Positions 13,901 through 23,483 of a DNA stretch of 64,000 bases are shown here, in pieces; position 1 is the first letter of the stretch; every line of letters begins with the position of its first letter. The DNA comes from Morinoia aosen (Eukaryota > Arthropoda > Malacostraca > Amphipoda > Talitridae). The position numbers and the translations under genes are program-made. The notes under the pieces are model-generated. The model was not told the DNA's origin, searched no databases, and saw only the letters and a list, made by a program, of their open reading frames with translations. The stretch is taken from contig CM059562.1 in NCBI GenBank assembly GCA_030386875.1, forward strand, positions 68,508,201 through 68,572,200, read 5' to 3'.

Positions 13901-15986
13901 TTTCATTTTGTCTCGAGATGTTTTTCATTTTGTCTCGAGATGTTTTTCATTTTGTCTCGAGATGTTTTTCATTTTGTCGGGAGATGTTTTTTCATTTTGT
14001 CGGGAGATGTTTTTTTTTCATTTTGTCGGGAGATGTTTTTTTTTTCATTTTGTCGGGAGATGTTTTTTTTTCATTTTGTCGGGAGATGTTTTTTTCATTT
14101 TGTCGGGAGATGTTTTTTCATTTTGTCGGGAGATGTTTTTTCATTTTGTCGGGAGATGTTTTTTCATTTTGTCGGGAGATGTTTTTTTCATTTTGTCGGG
14201 AGATGTTTTTTCATTTTGTCGGGAGATGTTTTTTCATTTTGTCGGGAGATGTTTTTTCATTTTGTCGGGAGATGTTTTTTTCATTTTGTCGGTAGATGTT
14301 TTTTCATTTTGTCGGGAGATGTTTTTTTCATTTGTCGGGAGATGTTTTTTTCATTTGTCGGGAGATGTTTTTTTCATTTGTCGGGAGATGTTTTTTTCAT
14401 TTGTCGAGAGATGTTTTTTTCATTTTGTCGGGAGATGTTTTTTTCATTTTGTCGGGAGATGTTTTTTTCATTTTGTCGGGAGATGTTTTTTTAATTTTGT
14501 CGGGAGATGTTTTTTTCATTTTGTCGGGAGATGTTTTTTTCATTTTGTCGGGAGATGTTTTTTTCATTTTGTCGGGAGATGTTTTTTTCATTTTGTCGGG
14601 AGACATTTTTCATTTTGTCGGGAGACTTTTTTCATTTTGTCGGGAGACTTTTTTCATTTTGTCGGGAGACTTTTTTCATTTTGTCGGGAGACTTTTTTCA
14701 TTTTGTCGGGAGACTTTTTTCATTTTGTCGGGAGACTTTTTTCATTTTGTCGGGAGACTTTTTTCATTTTGTCGGGAGACCTTTTTCATTTTGTCGGGAG
14801 ACATTTTTCATTTTGTCGGGAGACATTTTTCATTTTGTCGGGAGACATTTTTCATTTTGTCGGGAGACATTTTTCATTTTGTCGGGAGACATTTTTCATT
14901 TTGTCGGGAGACATTTTTCATTTTGTCGGGAGACATTTTTCATTTTGTCGGGAGACATTTTTCATTTTGTCGGGAGACATTTTTCATTTTGTCGGGAGAC
15001 ATTTTTCATTTTGTCGGGAGACATTTTTCATTTTGTCGGGAGACATTTTTCATTTTGTCGGGAGACATTTTTCATTTTGTCGGGAGACATTTTTCATTTT
15101 GTCGGGAGACATTTTTCATTTTGTCGGGAGACATTTTTCATTTTGTCGGGAGACATTTTTCATTTTGTCGGGAGACATTTTTCATTTTGTCGGGAGACAT
15201 TTTTCATTTTGTCGGGAGACATTTTTCATTTTGTCGGGAGACATTTTTCATTTTGTCGGGAGACATTTTTCATTTTGTCGGGAGACATTTTTCATTTTGT
15301 CGGGAGACATTTTTCATTTTGTCGGGAGACATTTTTCATTTTGTCGGGAGACATTTTTCATTTTGTCGGGAGACATTTTTCATTTTGTCGGGAGACATTT
15401 TTCATTTTGTCGGGAGACATTTTTCATTTTGTCGGGAGACATTTTTCATTTTGTCGGGAGACATTTTTCATTTTGTCGGGAGACATTTTTCATTTTGTCG
15501 GGAGACATTTTTCATTTTGTCGGGAGACATTTTTCATTTTGTCGGGAGACATTTTTCATTTTGTCGGGAGACATTTTTCATTTTGTCGGGAGACATTTTT
15601 CATTTTGTCGGGAGACATTTTTCATTTTGTCGGGAGACATTTTTCATTTTGTCGGGAGACATTTTTCATTTTGTCAGGAGATAATTCCGTGGTCATTTCC
15701 TAGTGATACCCATTCTTTAAGAAGTACCATATTCAGAGGGTTTAGTGAGCATATCAATCGTTCTTGCAGTGTTTCAAAATACCCTTTTATGCGCAGGATA
15801 TTTTTCGACTTCGTGAACATCATGCAAGGAGTGTTGATATTCGTGGTGTTCGTGTGTCGGCCGAGCGTGCTGCGTCACCTGGCCACGACGCTGTGCGGGT
15901 CCGCCTGCGCCGCGCGCTGCTTCGCGCCCCCTGAAGAGAAGGATCGCGACGACACCGAGATCGCTCCGTGCAATACAGTCGTTTGA
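1670..15986 (+). CDS. Methuselah-like class B G-protein-coupled receptor (3' part, six exons)
   Basis: Exons 1670-1910, 3075-3153, 10814-10995, 11625-11754, 12322-12429 and 15797-15986 join in phase to 309 residues plus stop. The protein has all seven membrane segments: TM1 (about residues 10-34), TM2 (44-64), TM3 (78-107), TM4 (121-142), TM5 (173-198), TM6 (215-234) and TM7 (248-267). Family hallmarks are VYALVKELR after TM1, FLSAFLWLN in TM3, CWF before TM5, FGPITILLVIN in TM5, LMGVSWIFEV in TM6 and NIMQGVLIF in TM7. Mth-type receptors are plasma-membrane proteins, in Drosophila linked to stress resistance and ageing; the ligand here is unknown. The ectodomain is missing because its exons lie left of position 1. 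All donors are GT and acceptors AG. The tail holds a cysteine cluster (likely palmitoylated) and ends in Thr-Val-Val. The membrane-domain family call is firm; the orthologue is not. Confidence 0.9.
1911..3074. other. Mth-like intron with a ~150-bp tandem duplication
   Basis: Intron between the TM2 and TM3 exons (donor GTGGGT, acceptor TTACAG). Positions about 1950-2085 and 2118-2262 are two diverged copies of the same segment, sharing tgatcgagat, ttttgcggg, and aggtttttgttttaacg followed by gtgaaaat. The remainder is AT-rich sequence without recognisable content. Confidence 0.7.
3075..3153 (+). CDS. Mth-like GPCR exon: TM3
   Basis: A 79-bp exon bounded by TTACAG and GTGAGT. It enters at phase 1 and leaves at phase 2 and gives residues 81-106 with most of TM3, including the family pattern FSFLSAFLWLN. 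It is too short to stand out as an open reading frame and was found by matching phase and family pattern. Confidence 0.88.
3154..5407. other. Mth-like intron, left part: nothing recognised
   Basis: Start of the 7.66-kb intron between the TM3 and TM4 exons. It is AT-rich, has no coding segment I can support and no clear repeat apart from short simple runs such as the gatatagtgtgat duplicate near 3185-3212. Confidence 0.5.
5408..5788 (+). mobile_element. Dispersed ~350-bp repeat, copy 1
   Basis: One of ten related copies in the window. The family begins with a foldback head (here cccctcagagggg), continues with a conserved gagctgagagttaggtaggc-like segment, then a long pyrimidine-rich stretch (ttcggttcactgctgtcctg and tactttcttcttcaac in better copies), and ends in gggaggctaaaacta. 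It has no open reading frame, and neither terminal inverted repeats nor a pol III promoter is clear. It behaves like a short non-autonomous element (SINE or MITE class undecided). Confidence 0.75.
5876..6215 (+). mobile_element. Dispersed ~350-bp repeat, copy 2
   Basis: Full-length copy with an intact head: CCCCTCAGGGG palindrome, a tatctatgagaattagcgct segment and cccaggggga. It lies about 90 bp downstream of copy 1 in the same orientation, so the pair may reflect a local duplication or two insertions. Confidence 0.8.
6735..7770 (-). mobile_element. Penelope-like element, 5'-truncated
   Basis: Minus-strand element whose only coding part is the 278-codon ORF described separately. The frame stays open upstream of that ATG to about 7766, where a stop occurs, and no reverse-transcriptase catalytic segment precedes it, so the copy is truncated (or broken) on its 5' side. 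Downstream of the stop, at 6739-6800, the minus strand has the gap of family character expected at Penelope-like ends (cattgataatgacattg, then gtcgaaaccagctggtctga). It sits in the long Mth intron, antisense to the gene. Confidence 0.8.
6871..7707 (-). CDS. Penelope-like element: RT C-terminus plus GIY-YIG endonuclease
   Basis: An uninterrupted 278-residue frame. Residues 9-36 carry the motifs LAFLDVKV and SIYRKPTFTG that mark the C-terminal end of Penelope-like reverse transcriptases. A GIY-YIG endonuclease follows: IYEFQCGACQSSYIGST (177-193), with R200, H204 and a conserved glutamate E254 as expected catalytic residues, and a C182-x2-C185 pair of the zinc-binding type found in these enzymes. 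The catalytic palm motif of the reverse transcriptase is absent, so this copy cannot move on its own. The lack of stops over 278 codons suggests a fairly recent insertion. The true protein continued upstream; the ATG at 7707 is internal. Confidence 0.9.
   Translation of the reverse strand: MESESNNSLAFLDVKVQKSNATFSTSIYRKPTFTGLGCSFSSFFPMIFKINSIKTLIHRAYSLSSSLSIFSQEADILRAYFKNNGYPHTMFDNIFRKFLNKIFVPKPPVFTVDKRKIFVSLPFIGPNSYSMTKYFSNVLAKYYPHLDFHISLKNNHSIKNFFQFKDRLPSVLLSNIIYEFQCGACQSSYIGSTQKQSAIRFYQHLGKSFRTKLPLSVAPHSSPRQHCDNTNHPLTLNHFKILDCTSNTDLRILESLYIFKLRLVLNIDQSAAPLFTIS
7771..8244. other. Mth-like intron segment, nothing recognised
   Basis: Between the Penelope-like fragment and the next dispersed repeat. 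Variants of gtttagaaattta/ggaatttacg recur around 7890-8080, but I see no clear element and no coding segment. Confidence 0.4.
8245..8563 (+). mobile_element. Dispersed ~350-bp repeat, copy 3
   Basis: Starts at the degraded head (ctccaagggggaaacatgtg), then gggcccgagctgagagttag and the pyrimidine-rich body, ending in gttagggaggcttaaacta. The first ~50 bp of the family head are missing. Confidence 0.78.
8564..10369. other. Mth-like intron segment, nothing recognised
   Basis: AT-rich intron DNA. Several short open frames occur but none has family motifs, codon bias or splice context that would support a gene. Confidence 0.4.
10370..10700 (+). mobile_element. Dispersed ~350-bp repeat, copy 4
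   Basis: Diverged copy beginning at agcgctccaaggaggaaaac, with gatcccgagctgaaagttag, the pyrimidine-rich body and a degraded tail (ggggttagggaagttta). It ends about 115 bp upstream of the TM4 exon acceptor. Confidence 0.72.
10814..10995 (+). CDS. Mth-like GPCR exon: TM4 and second extracellular loop
   Basis: A 182-bp exon entered at phase 2 after TTATCAG and left at phase 1 at GCAA before GTACGT. It encodes residues 108-167: RSGS, FYWKCLYCFGVAGLIAAAAL (TM4), then the loop ending in FGAVSCWFA, the conserved CWF of the family. It is markedly GC-richer than the flanking introns. Confidence 0.9.
10991..11160 (+). repeat. ~88-bp tandem duplication copying the TM4-exon donor
   Basis: The exon border sequence cgcaagtacgtcatgttttg at 10991 recurs as cgtaagtacgtcaaactttg at 11079, followed in both copies by gaaaatagtt/gaaatagtt and gaatttt. 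The unit spans about 88 bp, so a second donor-like GTAAGTACG lies 88 bp into the intron. Confidence 0.75.
11625..11754 (+). CDS. Mth-like GPCR exon: TM5
   Basis: A 130-bp exon entered at phase 1 after GTTGCAG and left at phase 2 before GTTAGT. It encodes residues 168-210 with YLFGPITILLVINLVCF, the TM5 signature, followed by the basic third intracellular loop (RICTLLKRSDRTNT). The donor GTTAGT is weaker than the others but is the only one that keeps the phase with the next exon. Confidence 0.87.
12322..12429 (+). CDS. Mth-like GPCR exon: TM6
   Basis: A 108-bp exon between GTTCCAG and GTGAGT, phase 2 in and 2 out, residues 211-246. It reads FVQYLKLFLLMGVSWIFEVI, one of the most conserved stretches of Mth-type receptors, then a loop with glycine and serine before TM7. 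Confidence 0.9.
12703..13062 (+). mobile_element. Dispersed ~350-bp repeat, copy 5 (best preserved)
   Basis: Most complete plus-strand copy. The head folds as nested inverted repeats: outer GTCCCCCT/AGGGGGAC, inner GATACAA-tta-TTGTATC. The pyrimidine-rich middle contains gctgtcctgttcttcag, which resembles a 3' splice site. The tail is gtagggaggctaaaactaac. It lies in the last Mth intron in the sense orientation. Confidence 0.85.
13408..15690. repeat. 22-bp minisatellite array (~100 units) in last Mth intron
   Basis: Units of the type cattttgtcgggagacattt plus tt. The left half (to about 14600) is heterogeneous, with gatg variants and unit lengths from 20 to 24 bp; a short block of gactt units follows (about 14620-14780); the right part (about 14790-15675, ~40 units) is essentially uniform, suggesting recent expansion. 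It ends about 120 bp before the final exon. Long open frames here, including one that runs on into the real exon, come from the repeat and are not genes. Confidence 0.97.
15797..15986 (+). CDS. Mth-like GPCR last exon: TM7 and C-tail
   Basis: Entered at phase 2 after ATGCGCAG; ends at TGA 15984-15986. Residues 247-309: IFFDFVNIMQGVLIFVVFV (TM7), then RPSVLRHL as the start of the tail, a cysteine cluster CGSACAARC, an acidic stretch PPEEKDRDDTE and the end NTVV. The exon is GC-rich compared with the adjoining minisatellite. Confidence 0.92.
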
Positions 15987-18900
15987 AATGAATGACCGGG
16001 GGTGAAACTTTTGTCCCAATATTTCATTGCTCTGCGGTTTAGGAAAATTAAGAAAATCACCGGGATAGAAGTCGCGAGTGTAAAAAAATTGGCTTTCCTT
16101 GAGAGCCTAAATTATTTAATGTCATCAGGCGTCAGTGAATATGTTGACATTTTTACAGAGACTGAAATGGGCGGGAATGCCTTTAGTGAATGGTCAAAGG
16201 AGCCATATTACATGAAATTATTTCTTATTCAACATCTCATGCATATTCGGATCCCATGTTGTCGAGTTTGAGGATCCCTTGCATATTCGGTCTACTCTCG
16301 ACAGCATTGACAGTCTTCTAGCTGAGTTTAATACTTTGCGATCGTATATAAGATCTAAAGCAGTCGTTTTATTCGTAAGTTAAGCATTCATGTATGTAAT
16401 TGAAGTTTACATCTATATTTAATGTCTTATGTTGTTACGAACAATGCAAAAGTTATGTAAAAGTAATCGTATTTTTTAAGATTGTACGAAATTCAATTCT
16501 AGCGTTGGTTTTACCATATCCAGGTTCGAGAACATCCTTTTGTTGCTTCAATAACTACTCAATCATTATTTTATGCTGAATCTGATTTTTTGTAAGAAAA
16601 AGGGCATTCTGTTACGTATCTTATGGTTGTGCATCATATTTGAAACGATCTCCTACTTGAGAGAACTGAAGCTTAACCAAAAACCAAAGAAAGTTGTAGG
16701 TAATTTTGATTTTCTTCATGAAAGCAGCGCTCGGTAAATCAGCACCTTCTCCCATAGCTGTAGCGGAAAAAGTTGTATTGTATATAAAATAAAGGAGGAT
16801 CATAATAAAGGCTTCAAAATAATGAAATATTTGTAGGAGAAAGACGGGCATAACGTCTTAATGGTGGTTTTCCGTTTCAAAGTTGTTGCGGGAAATTATT
16901 CGGGATTGCAACTTTTGTAGAAATCTGAAAAAAGAGTTGTCATAAGACCAGGTTTTGATCGTTGAAACTATGTAAATAATTTTACGCACGAAAACAATGA
17001 TCGAACTTTTACTCTATTATGTCCGCCGTGCTTTGATTGCTTAAGATTTTTTATTCAAATGTTAAACACTGGCGCTGCTGCTGTGGCGTTTATTTTTCTC
17101 AACTTATATTTTTATGCAACAAAATATCGAAATTGAAAAAAATAGGATTTAGTGTAAATAATTATCGATGTAAAGTGAACGATCATGTACTAAGGGAGAC
17201 TTTATGCGCTGTCTGTATCTGTGTCGAGACGCAAATCACCAGCTGTTCAATATTAACTTGACAGGATCCTCTTGTTGTACGGCATCTAATACATCAACTT
17301 ACACTTATAAAAATTAGTCCCAGCTATTTATAATCTTCATGAAGCATCGTATTAATAGAACAACTGGGGCTATTTTTCCTCCATGTAAGCTAAAGTTCGA
17401 GCCCGATGTTTCGCGATTGACAATTGTTGAGTTCGCTTGTTGCTTCTACAGTGTGCTTGTCTTGCTATTCATAAATCCCTTCTTTAGCGACCTTTATTGG
17501 AAGAAACTTTTCGCATTCAGCCAAACTTTTATATTTTTGTGAAGATTGTACAGTCAGTTGAGACGGGCTCAACCAACGTGTAAACGAGCGTGTTGATTTT
17601 TGTTACCTTGTAATTGTGAACAGTTCGCTCGCCACACTTTGAAAACGACGAATTAAGTGGAAAAGTTGATTAACGTATCGTACGATCCATTCGTTGCTTC
17701 GAGTACAATCGCCTGCAATGGTGCCCCGCCATACGAAATTGGTCAGTTCCGGAGTACGAATCTTGAGGCAAAATCGTCATATGGCGGGTAATATTAATCG
17801 GCATCTTAATGACGCTAACCAGAATCAGACCATACTCTTAGTGACGTATGCAGTGAAAAAACTCCACATTCCACGTCGTAACGTTAAAAAACGTAAGTTA
17901 GGGACGCCGTTACACGGAGGATTTTATTCTATCTGTTCTGTACCTATGCAAAAAAACGCATGTTGAGCTCTCACATTTAGTGCGAAACAATAGTGTAATG
18001 TAGTTGTATATTTGTGGCATAAAATTATTCTGCTTTATCCATTTTCAGTGTTGTGTGTTCATGTTACAGCAACCTTCGCAAAGAGGTTATGTCGAGACTA
18101 ATGTAAACATTCAACTTGGGAGTAACATTTCTGTAGGTTGTAGGTTGGCATTAAGAAAACCTGATAACTCCAGCTGTTAAATTATAATTGCCCCTAAAAG
18201 AAACAATGTGTTATACGTTAAAATACCATGGCCAGAACCTTTCAGCGGTGTTGTGGAGAGAATAAAACGGAACCGAATTGTGAGACTTGAATTGGACGAG
18301 ACTTTCTAGCTGGAAGGGGGACTGCATGGTTAGTTATTAAGTTGTTGTCGGGGATGGACAAATTTGTGTGTTGCTCGATTAATTTTGAGTGTGCGCTGTA
18401 AATAAGTGTTGTTCCTAATAAACCTGCTGGACGATTGATTTTTGTTGCCGTAACAGTTCGGTAGGAGTAAATTTTTCCTGTTATATGAGAAGAGACTAAC
18501 AGCAACGAGTTGATTTCGAAGCTGCTTTACTAAAAACGAGACATTTTCAAATCGATAGAATTTGAACTACGAGATGACACGTGACGCACTTCCTTCAAGT
18601 TGAAAACAGCGCAGGTTTAGAGGCAGGCTCAAATTTTGCAAAATTGAACATAGACCCTCATAAAATGTTAGTTACTAACTACGGAGAGAAGAAGAAAAAG
18701 CAAGAATCACTCTTAATATATTTAAAAGCGTTTTTCCTTATATTGATAGATGGTGAGAAGAAATAGAGAAATGAGTCCCAGTGTGTAACGAAATTAGGTC
18801 GGTTTCTAATACAAGATAAAAGCAATACGTTCAGCCATAGGTTCCGAGCGCACAATGTATATCTTTCATTAATAATACCTGCACTATTACCTCCATTGTA

Positions 18901-19960
18901 CACTAGTAAGAACTGTTATATCCAATAATTAACCGGGTACAAATAAAATGTGTTGCATTACGTATATCTAACTACACCACAAGCGAATTAAAGTAATTTG
19001 TTAAAACTACGAAACGATAAATATATTACCAAATTTCCATTAAAAAATGAACAGCAGAGCCCACCTGTAGCTGAAGAAGGAAAGGTAGATTTAAATAATT
19101 TTTTCAGAGCTACGAATCTTGAGCTCGAACGAATCGAAGCAGCTGAAATCACGACCACTAGTTCGAGAGTTCTGCACCCGGGAAAATTTGCTAGCGTTCG
19201 TTAGGACGACTAACCTATGGTGTAAACTCTTACGCTTGCATAAGAACAGTCAAGCAATCGAGTAAGCAGTGTAAGTGCGTAATTTTTATAATGCATCACG
19301 TCCCTAGAGGTAATTGGAAACACGGAAAGGTATAAAATGGAAGATAAAGAACATTTTTTGAAGAACTTCGTCTGAGATCTGTGAAAAGAGATGTAAATTT
19401 ACGTACGCATAAGTACTGTATAGATGCAAGGATATCTTCCGAATAGTGCCAGAGGGGAGCAAGTTGTTAAGAATTACGTGACTTGCTTAACAAACGGTAA
19501 GTGGCACTCGCAATCAATGAAAAGTAACCAATCCTGCCGGAGAAGAAACAAGAAAATTGCTCAGACTCATTAATTTCAATGCATGACGAGTAACCAGCGA
19601 CCAGCAAAAAAATTAACGAGCAAGAACTCTAATCTATGAAGGGCAAGATATAATTTCAGATCTATATCAACAGAGGCACTCGGAAAATCATAGAACAGAA
19701 TTTTCGATGTTACAGACATTTCGATGTACGTTCATTACAATAGGCATTTGTAGAGACTTACAAAATAGTTGCAAATAACCACAAAACGAGCACATGGAAC
19801 CGACAAGTGGACGATTCAATTGTCTTCAAAGGCACTTACATGAAGGCTACGATAAACATAATCAGCTCAGTCTGACGCAACACAGCAACCTCACACCCCA
19901 GCTCAGTGCTGTTTGTCTCCGGCCTGTAACGTTCTACAAGATATGAATTAGTCTGTACCT
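15987..19960. other. 3' flank of the Mth-like gene and intergenic DNA
   Basis: AT-rich sequence with no gene I can support. Candidate poly(A) signals AATAAA lie on the plus strand at 16788-16793 and 16804-16809, about 800 bp after the stop; which is used, if either, is unknown. A 17694-17966 open frame of 90 codons has no recognisable motif. Confidence 0.45.
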
Positions 19961-19976
19961 GCGCATGCATTGCAGA

Positions 19977-20225
19977 GTGAGTGTCTTTTCCAAATAAGCC
20001 CCACCACTAATGCAACACATAAGTTCATTCATTTGTAACTTTCGAAATAATGCACCCATTGACTTCAAATTACTCTCAAACAGACGAAAGATTAAAACAT
20101 TCCTTCGTTTGACAGTAATTTGAAGTCGACGGGTGCATTATTTCAAAAGTTACAAGTTGGCGAACTTACGTGTCGCAAAAGTGGAGAGGAAAAGATCCCA
20201 GAGTGAAACCAATAATTCCAAGGTC
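19977..20225. mobile_element. Long foldback (inverted repeat) element
   Basis: Two arms of about 100 bp face each other around a loop of roughly 10 bp near 20090-20100. Best-matching arm parts are gtaactttcgaaataatgca at 20034 and tgcattatttcaaaagttac at 20134, continuing outward (acacataagttc against gaacttacgtgt). Arms are imperfect. This resembles a foldback transposon or a MITE-type hairpin; no coding capacity. Confidence 0.75.
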
Positions 20226-22780
20226 TCCACATGCATGCCTGAAGGATTTCAAAGTCTTCTAAAAGACAACGCTCGCAGAATATGTTTACACATAGAGACA
20301 ATCCTCAAAACGCAGACTCGTGCCAGGTTGGCGAAGAATTACTTCTTAACAGCCTTGCAGAAGCGATTTCTGACATATAATGGTGCTTCCGAGAATAGTT
20401 CACCGTTTTTACGCTTAATTAATATAAATAGCTGCCATGCAAGGGCCTCATGTGGAGGTCTGAACAGTTCTTAACTGCTCCTAACTCCTCATTCATAGAG
20501 TAACGTATGTACATGAAATTATTTTCTACCAGATGCTACAATTGCACACCTAAATATTATCTAGAAGCAGACTTAAGATTTCTCTCGGTTGGCACAGCGA
20601 AAATAAGCAACTGATACACAAAAGTGAGCTCACCCATTCAAGTACTTAAATTTAGTGTTTTGTTTTTCATTCATTCGTTAGCAAGTCTCACAAAGTGACA
20701 AATTATCATTTTAATTATACTAAAATAGTTTAGCGCTAATAACAATCTAAGAAACAAAACGAACACAGAAGTTTTGTACAACAAAACAACTCAACGAACA
20801 CGTCACCTATTCTTAAAAACTGAATTAGTGACCAAACTTGAGAACGAAGGACAACTTAGCTGTTAGTTTTTGAGTGTGCTTAAAATTACGCCTCATAGAT
20901 GTTCATAAAGATGAAAATAAATTAAGAGTAAAATTCGTTCTCGATTGTAACAGGAATCGAGCTAGAAATTCTTACGTTGAAATATTTTTGTGTGCTAGTT
21001 TTAAAACCAGCAGTCGATTTGGCAACTGTTTTGGCAAAACAACTCAACGAAAACGTCACCTAGCACGCAACTTTTAAAACGTTGCCCATGAACCAAGCAT
21101 GCAACGTTTGAATGTTAAAAATTCAAAATTCAAATCAATGAATGTCGCATATCTCCGGGTCAATGTCCCCATTACTTATGTGTACTACAAAATCATAAAA
21201 CCTTGAGAACAATTTCAAAAATTGAGTGCTCAGTTTTGAAGAAAGAAAGTACTTTATATCGTCACAGCGCTAACTACAGAAATGAAACTTAACATAAAAT
21301 GAAAGATTTTCACGGCTGAGAATCTATCATTACCGAAACCGAAAAATAAATTATGGACGAGAAATTGAACACAATCAGCGAGACTACACTCCAAGCTTTA
21401 CAATATTTGTTTCTACAGCTTCTAAATGGTCAAACGCTTTTATTTAAATTCTATATAGTTAAATTTGGACGTTCTTATTATTTTTTTTTATGTACCTTCT
21501 GTTCCGCACATTTACGGAATCGCTAGCTTTCCTGGCTGTCAAAATGAATATGCAAAATAACTTTCTACATCACACCATACTCACAGCAGCTTCCATGAAA
21601 AAAATCTTGCATCATGAAAAGATTTCTGTGTCCTGTAGCCGAACATCACCGTTTCTAAAAGTTCTAAGAAAACGTTATGAAGGATAGCTTACCGAGTTAA
21701 ATATGGATATTGAGACCAATGAGTCTTCAAACCCATGAGTCAAAAATTATTACAGAGCAACGGACTTAAAATTGAGAGCGTATTAGTTTGAGATGGAACT
21801 TCATGGCTGAGCTGCTAATTTGTAAGTGCTGCGAGAATGCAAGTAAATGTCTTCAATAAATATTACGTTACATGAACCTGAAAGGGAATTTTGGGTACAA
21901 TCATTACAACAAAAGCGTAAACAAAGATTTGTTCATTCTTACACTGGACAAGTGCCGGCGTAAGCGCAGGCTCTGAGGCCACCAGTCAATGTATCGACTT
22001 GGGTAGTGCACACTTTACAGTATTTTTCAAGTTTTTTGGGCAAACTATTTTCATACTGAGCGACGCTGTCAGTTCCCAAGCGCAGTATTTCCCGGTGGCA
22101 CGGCTGTAATTTTCACTAGATGTTTTAATCCAGGAGCTGCTACGGTACTCTGAAGGAGATTAAATTTTCTGTCAGTTAGTGAGCCGCACTCAACTGGTTC
22201 TGAAAAACCTAACAGACAATTCCCCATCCTCTCGCTCGGTCTTCTAGAAAGGCTGCGACTGGCGACCGTTTCAAAGACGGTCCCAAGTCACTGACTCTTC
22301 ATGGTCGATATCTGTCTATTTCCATATCCAAGGCATAGCTATCTGTAAAGCTGCATATGATTTATAACAAGTAGCCTCTCATTTCGATACACGCCCAAGA
22401 GACGGGTCTCGTGATACGCAGCACAAAAAACTCCAAAATAGCCTCTAAAGATCCATCGGCCCTCGCTGTACTCACACATCTAGAAGTTCTTCACTTAATA
22501 AAACCTCAAGCATCACCCTGAGACAGTAGCGGGCAAACTTTTTCAGGGCGAGGACCGAAACAGCGAGGCAGTCATAGAACTACAGTCATAAAGTCATAGA
22601 ACTACACGTTTCGCAATTGGGCGGTGCGCTTTAAAATAACGCAACATTTAGACAGAAAAATTCCTTGATTTTCTTTTACTTGCTGCAGGTTTGCGCTAGC
22701 CGCAAAAAGTCCTGTGGTAGGTCGCACTTTGCCCACCACTACCGCAAGGTAAAGCACCGCGTTAGGTCGTACAAGCGTCT
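20226..22780. other. Intergenic, nothing recognised
   Basis: Between the foldback element and the SMYD4 3' repeat. A short direct duplicate, aacaactcaacga followed by acgtcacct, occurs at about 20783 and 21040. Scattered open frames of 60-70 codons show no family features. Confidence 0.4.
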
Positions 22781-22782
22781 AC

Positions 22783-23250
22783 TCAGCAGCGATGAGGACC
22801 TAAGACACAATGGCAACAGCTCGAGGTACAAAAATCAAAGTTGTAGCTTAAAAATAAAGACCGTACAGCAAAGTTGCATAAGGCGGCTATTCCGCAGCGA
22901 TGATAGAATGGCAACAGCTCAAGGTGGTAGTTTGAAAATAAAGACCTTAAAGCAAAGTTGCATAAGGCGTTTATTCCGCAGCGATGATAGAATGGCAACA
23001 GCTCGAGGTATAAAATCAAGGTGGTAGTTTGAAAATAAAGACCGTAAAGCAAAGTTTCACAAGGCGGCTATTCCGCAGCGATGATAGAATGGCAACAGCT
23101 TGAGGTATAAAATCAAGGTGGTAGTTTGAAAATAAAGACCGTAAAGCAAAGTTGCACAAGGCGGCTATTCCTCAGCGATGATAGAATGGCAACAGCTTGA
23201 GGTATAAAATCAAGGTGGTAGTTTGAAAATAAAGACCGTAAAGCAAAGTC
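22783..23250 (-). repeat. ~97-bp tandem repeat in the SMYD4 3'UTR (5 copies)
   Basis: Copies are marked by atggcaacagct at 22810, 22908, 22992, 23089 and 23186 (spacings 98, 84, 97, 97). The array ends 11 bp beyond the SMYD4 stop codon. Read on the minus strand, each unit has CTGCGGAATAG or CTGCGGAATAA followed later by CTTTGCTTTACGGTC, matching the true gene end CTGCGGAGTAA ... CTTTGCTTTACGGTC. The units thus look like copies of the stop-codon/3'UTR junction. One copy offers a minus-strand AATAAA at 22970-22975. Confidence 0.85.
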
Positions 23251-23261
23251 GGACTGAGAGT

Positions 23262-23483
23262 TTACTCCGCAGTACCAGCACCAGCGGCCGGCTTCTTGAC
23301 CCTGCAGTTGCCGCTGTAGAGGACGCACTTCATGAACGCCTCCTGCGTGAGGTGGTAGTCCTTGAAGGGAGGACACAGGGCGCTGCTCAGCTGCTCGAGG
23401 TTCTCCTTCAGGAGATTCTCGGCTTTCTCGATGTTGAAGGCCTGCAGCTCTGATGTCGCTGCTTGGAAAGTCTTCTCAGAGTT
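23262..23483 (-). CDS. SMYD4: SMYD4 exon 10 (C-terminus and stop)
   Basis: Enters at phase 0 after TTTGACAG; residues 743-815, stop TAA at 23262-23264. It encodes a helical end (SEKTFQAATSELQAFNIEKA, then LCPPFKDYHLTQEAF) as in other arthropod-type SMYD4 tails, followed by a short Ala/Gly-rich end. The tail is shorter than in vertebrate SMYD4, which has further TPR-like helices. Confidence 0.88.
   Translation of the reverse strand, partial: NSEKTFQAATSELQAFNIEKAENLLKENLEQLSSALCPPFKDYHLTQEAFMKCVLYSGNCRVKKPAAGAGTAE

Noticed and set aside
13408-15986. Plus-strand open frames of up to 848 codons
   Set aside because: They translate the 22-bp array; one runs by chance into the real last Mth exon, which is entered by splicing at 15797.
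17694-17966. 90-codon plus-strand frame in the intergenic region
   Set aside because: No motif or supporting context.
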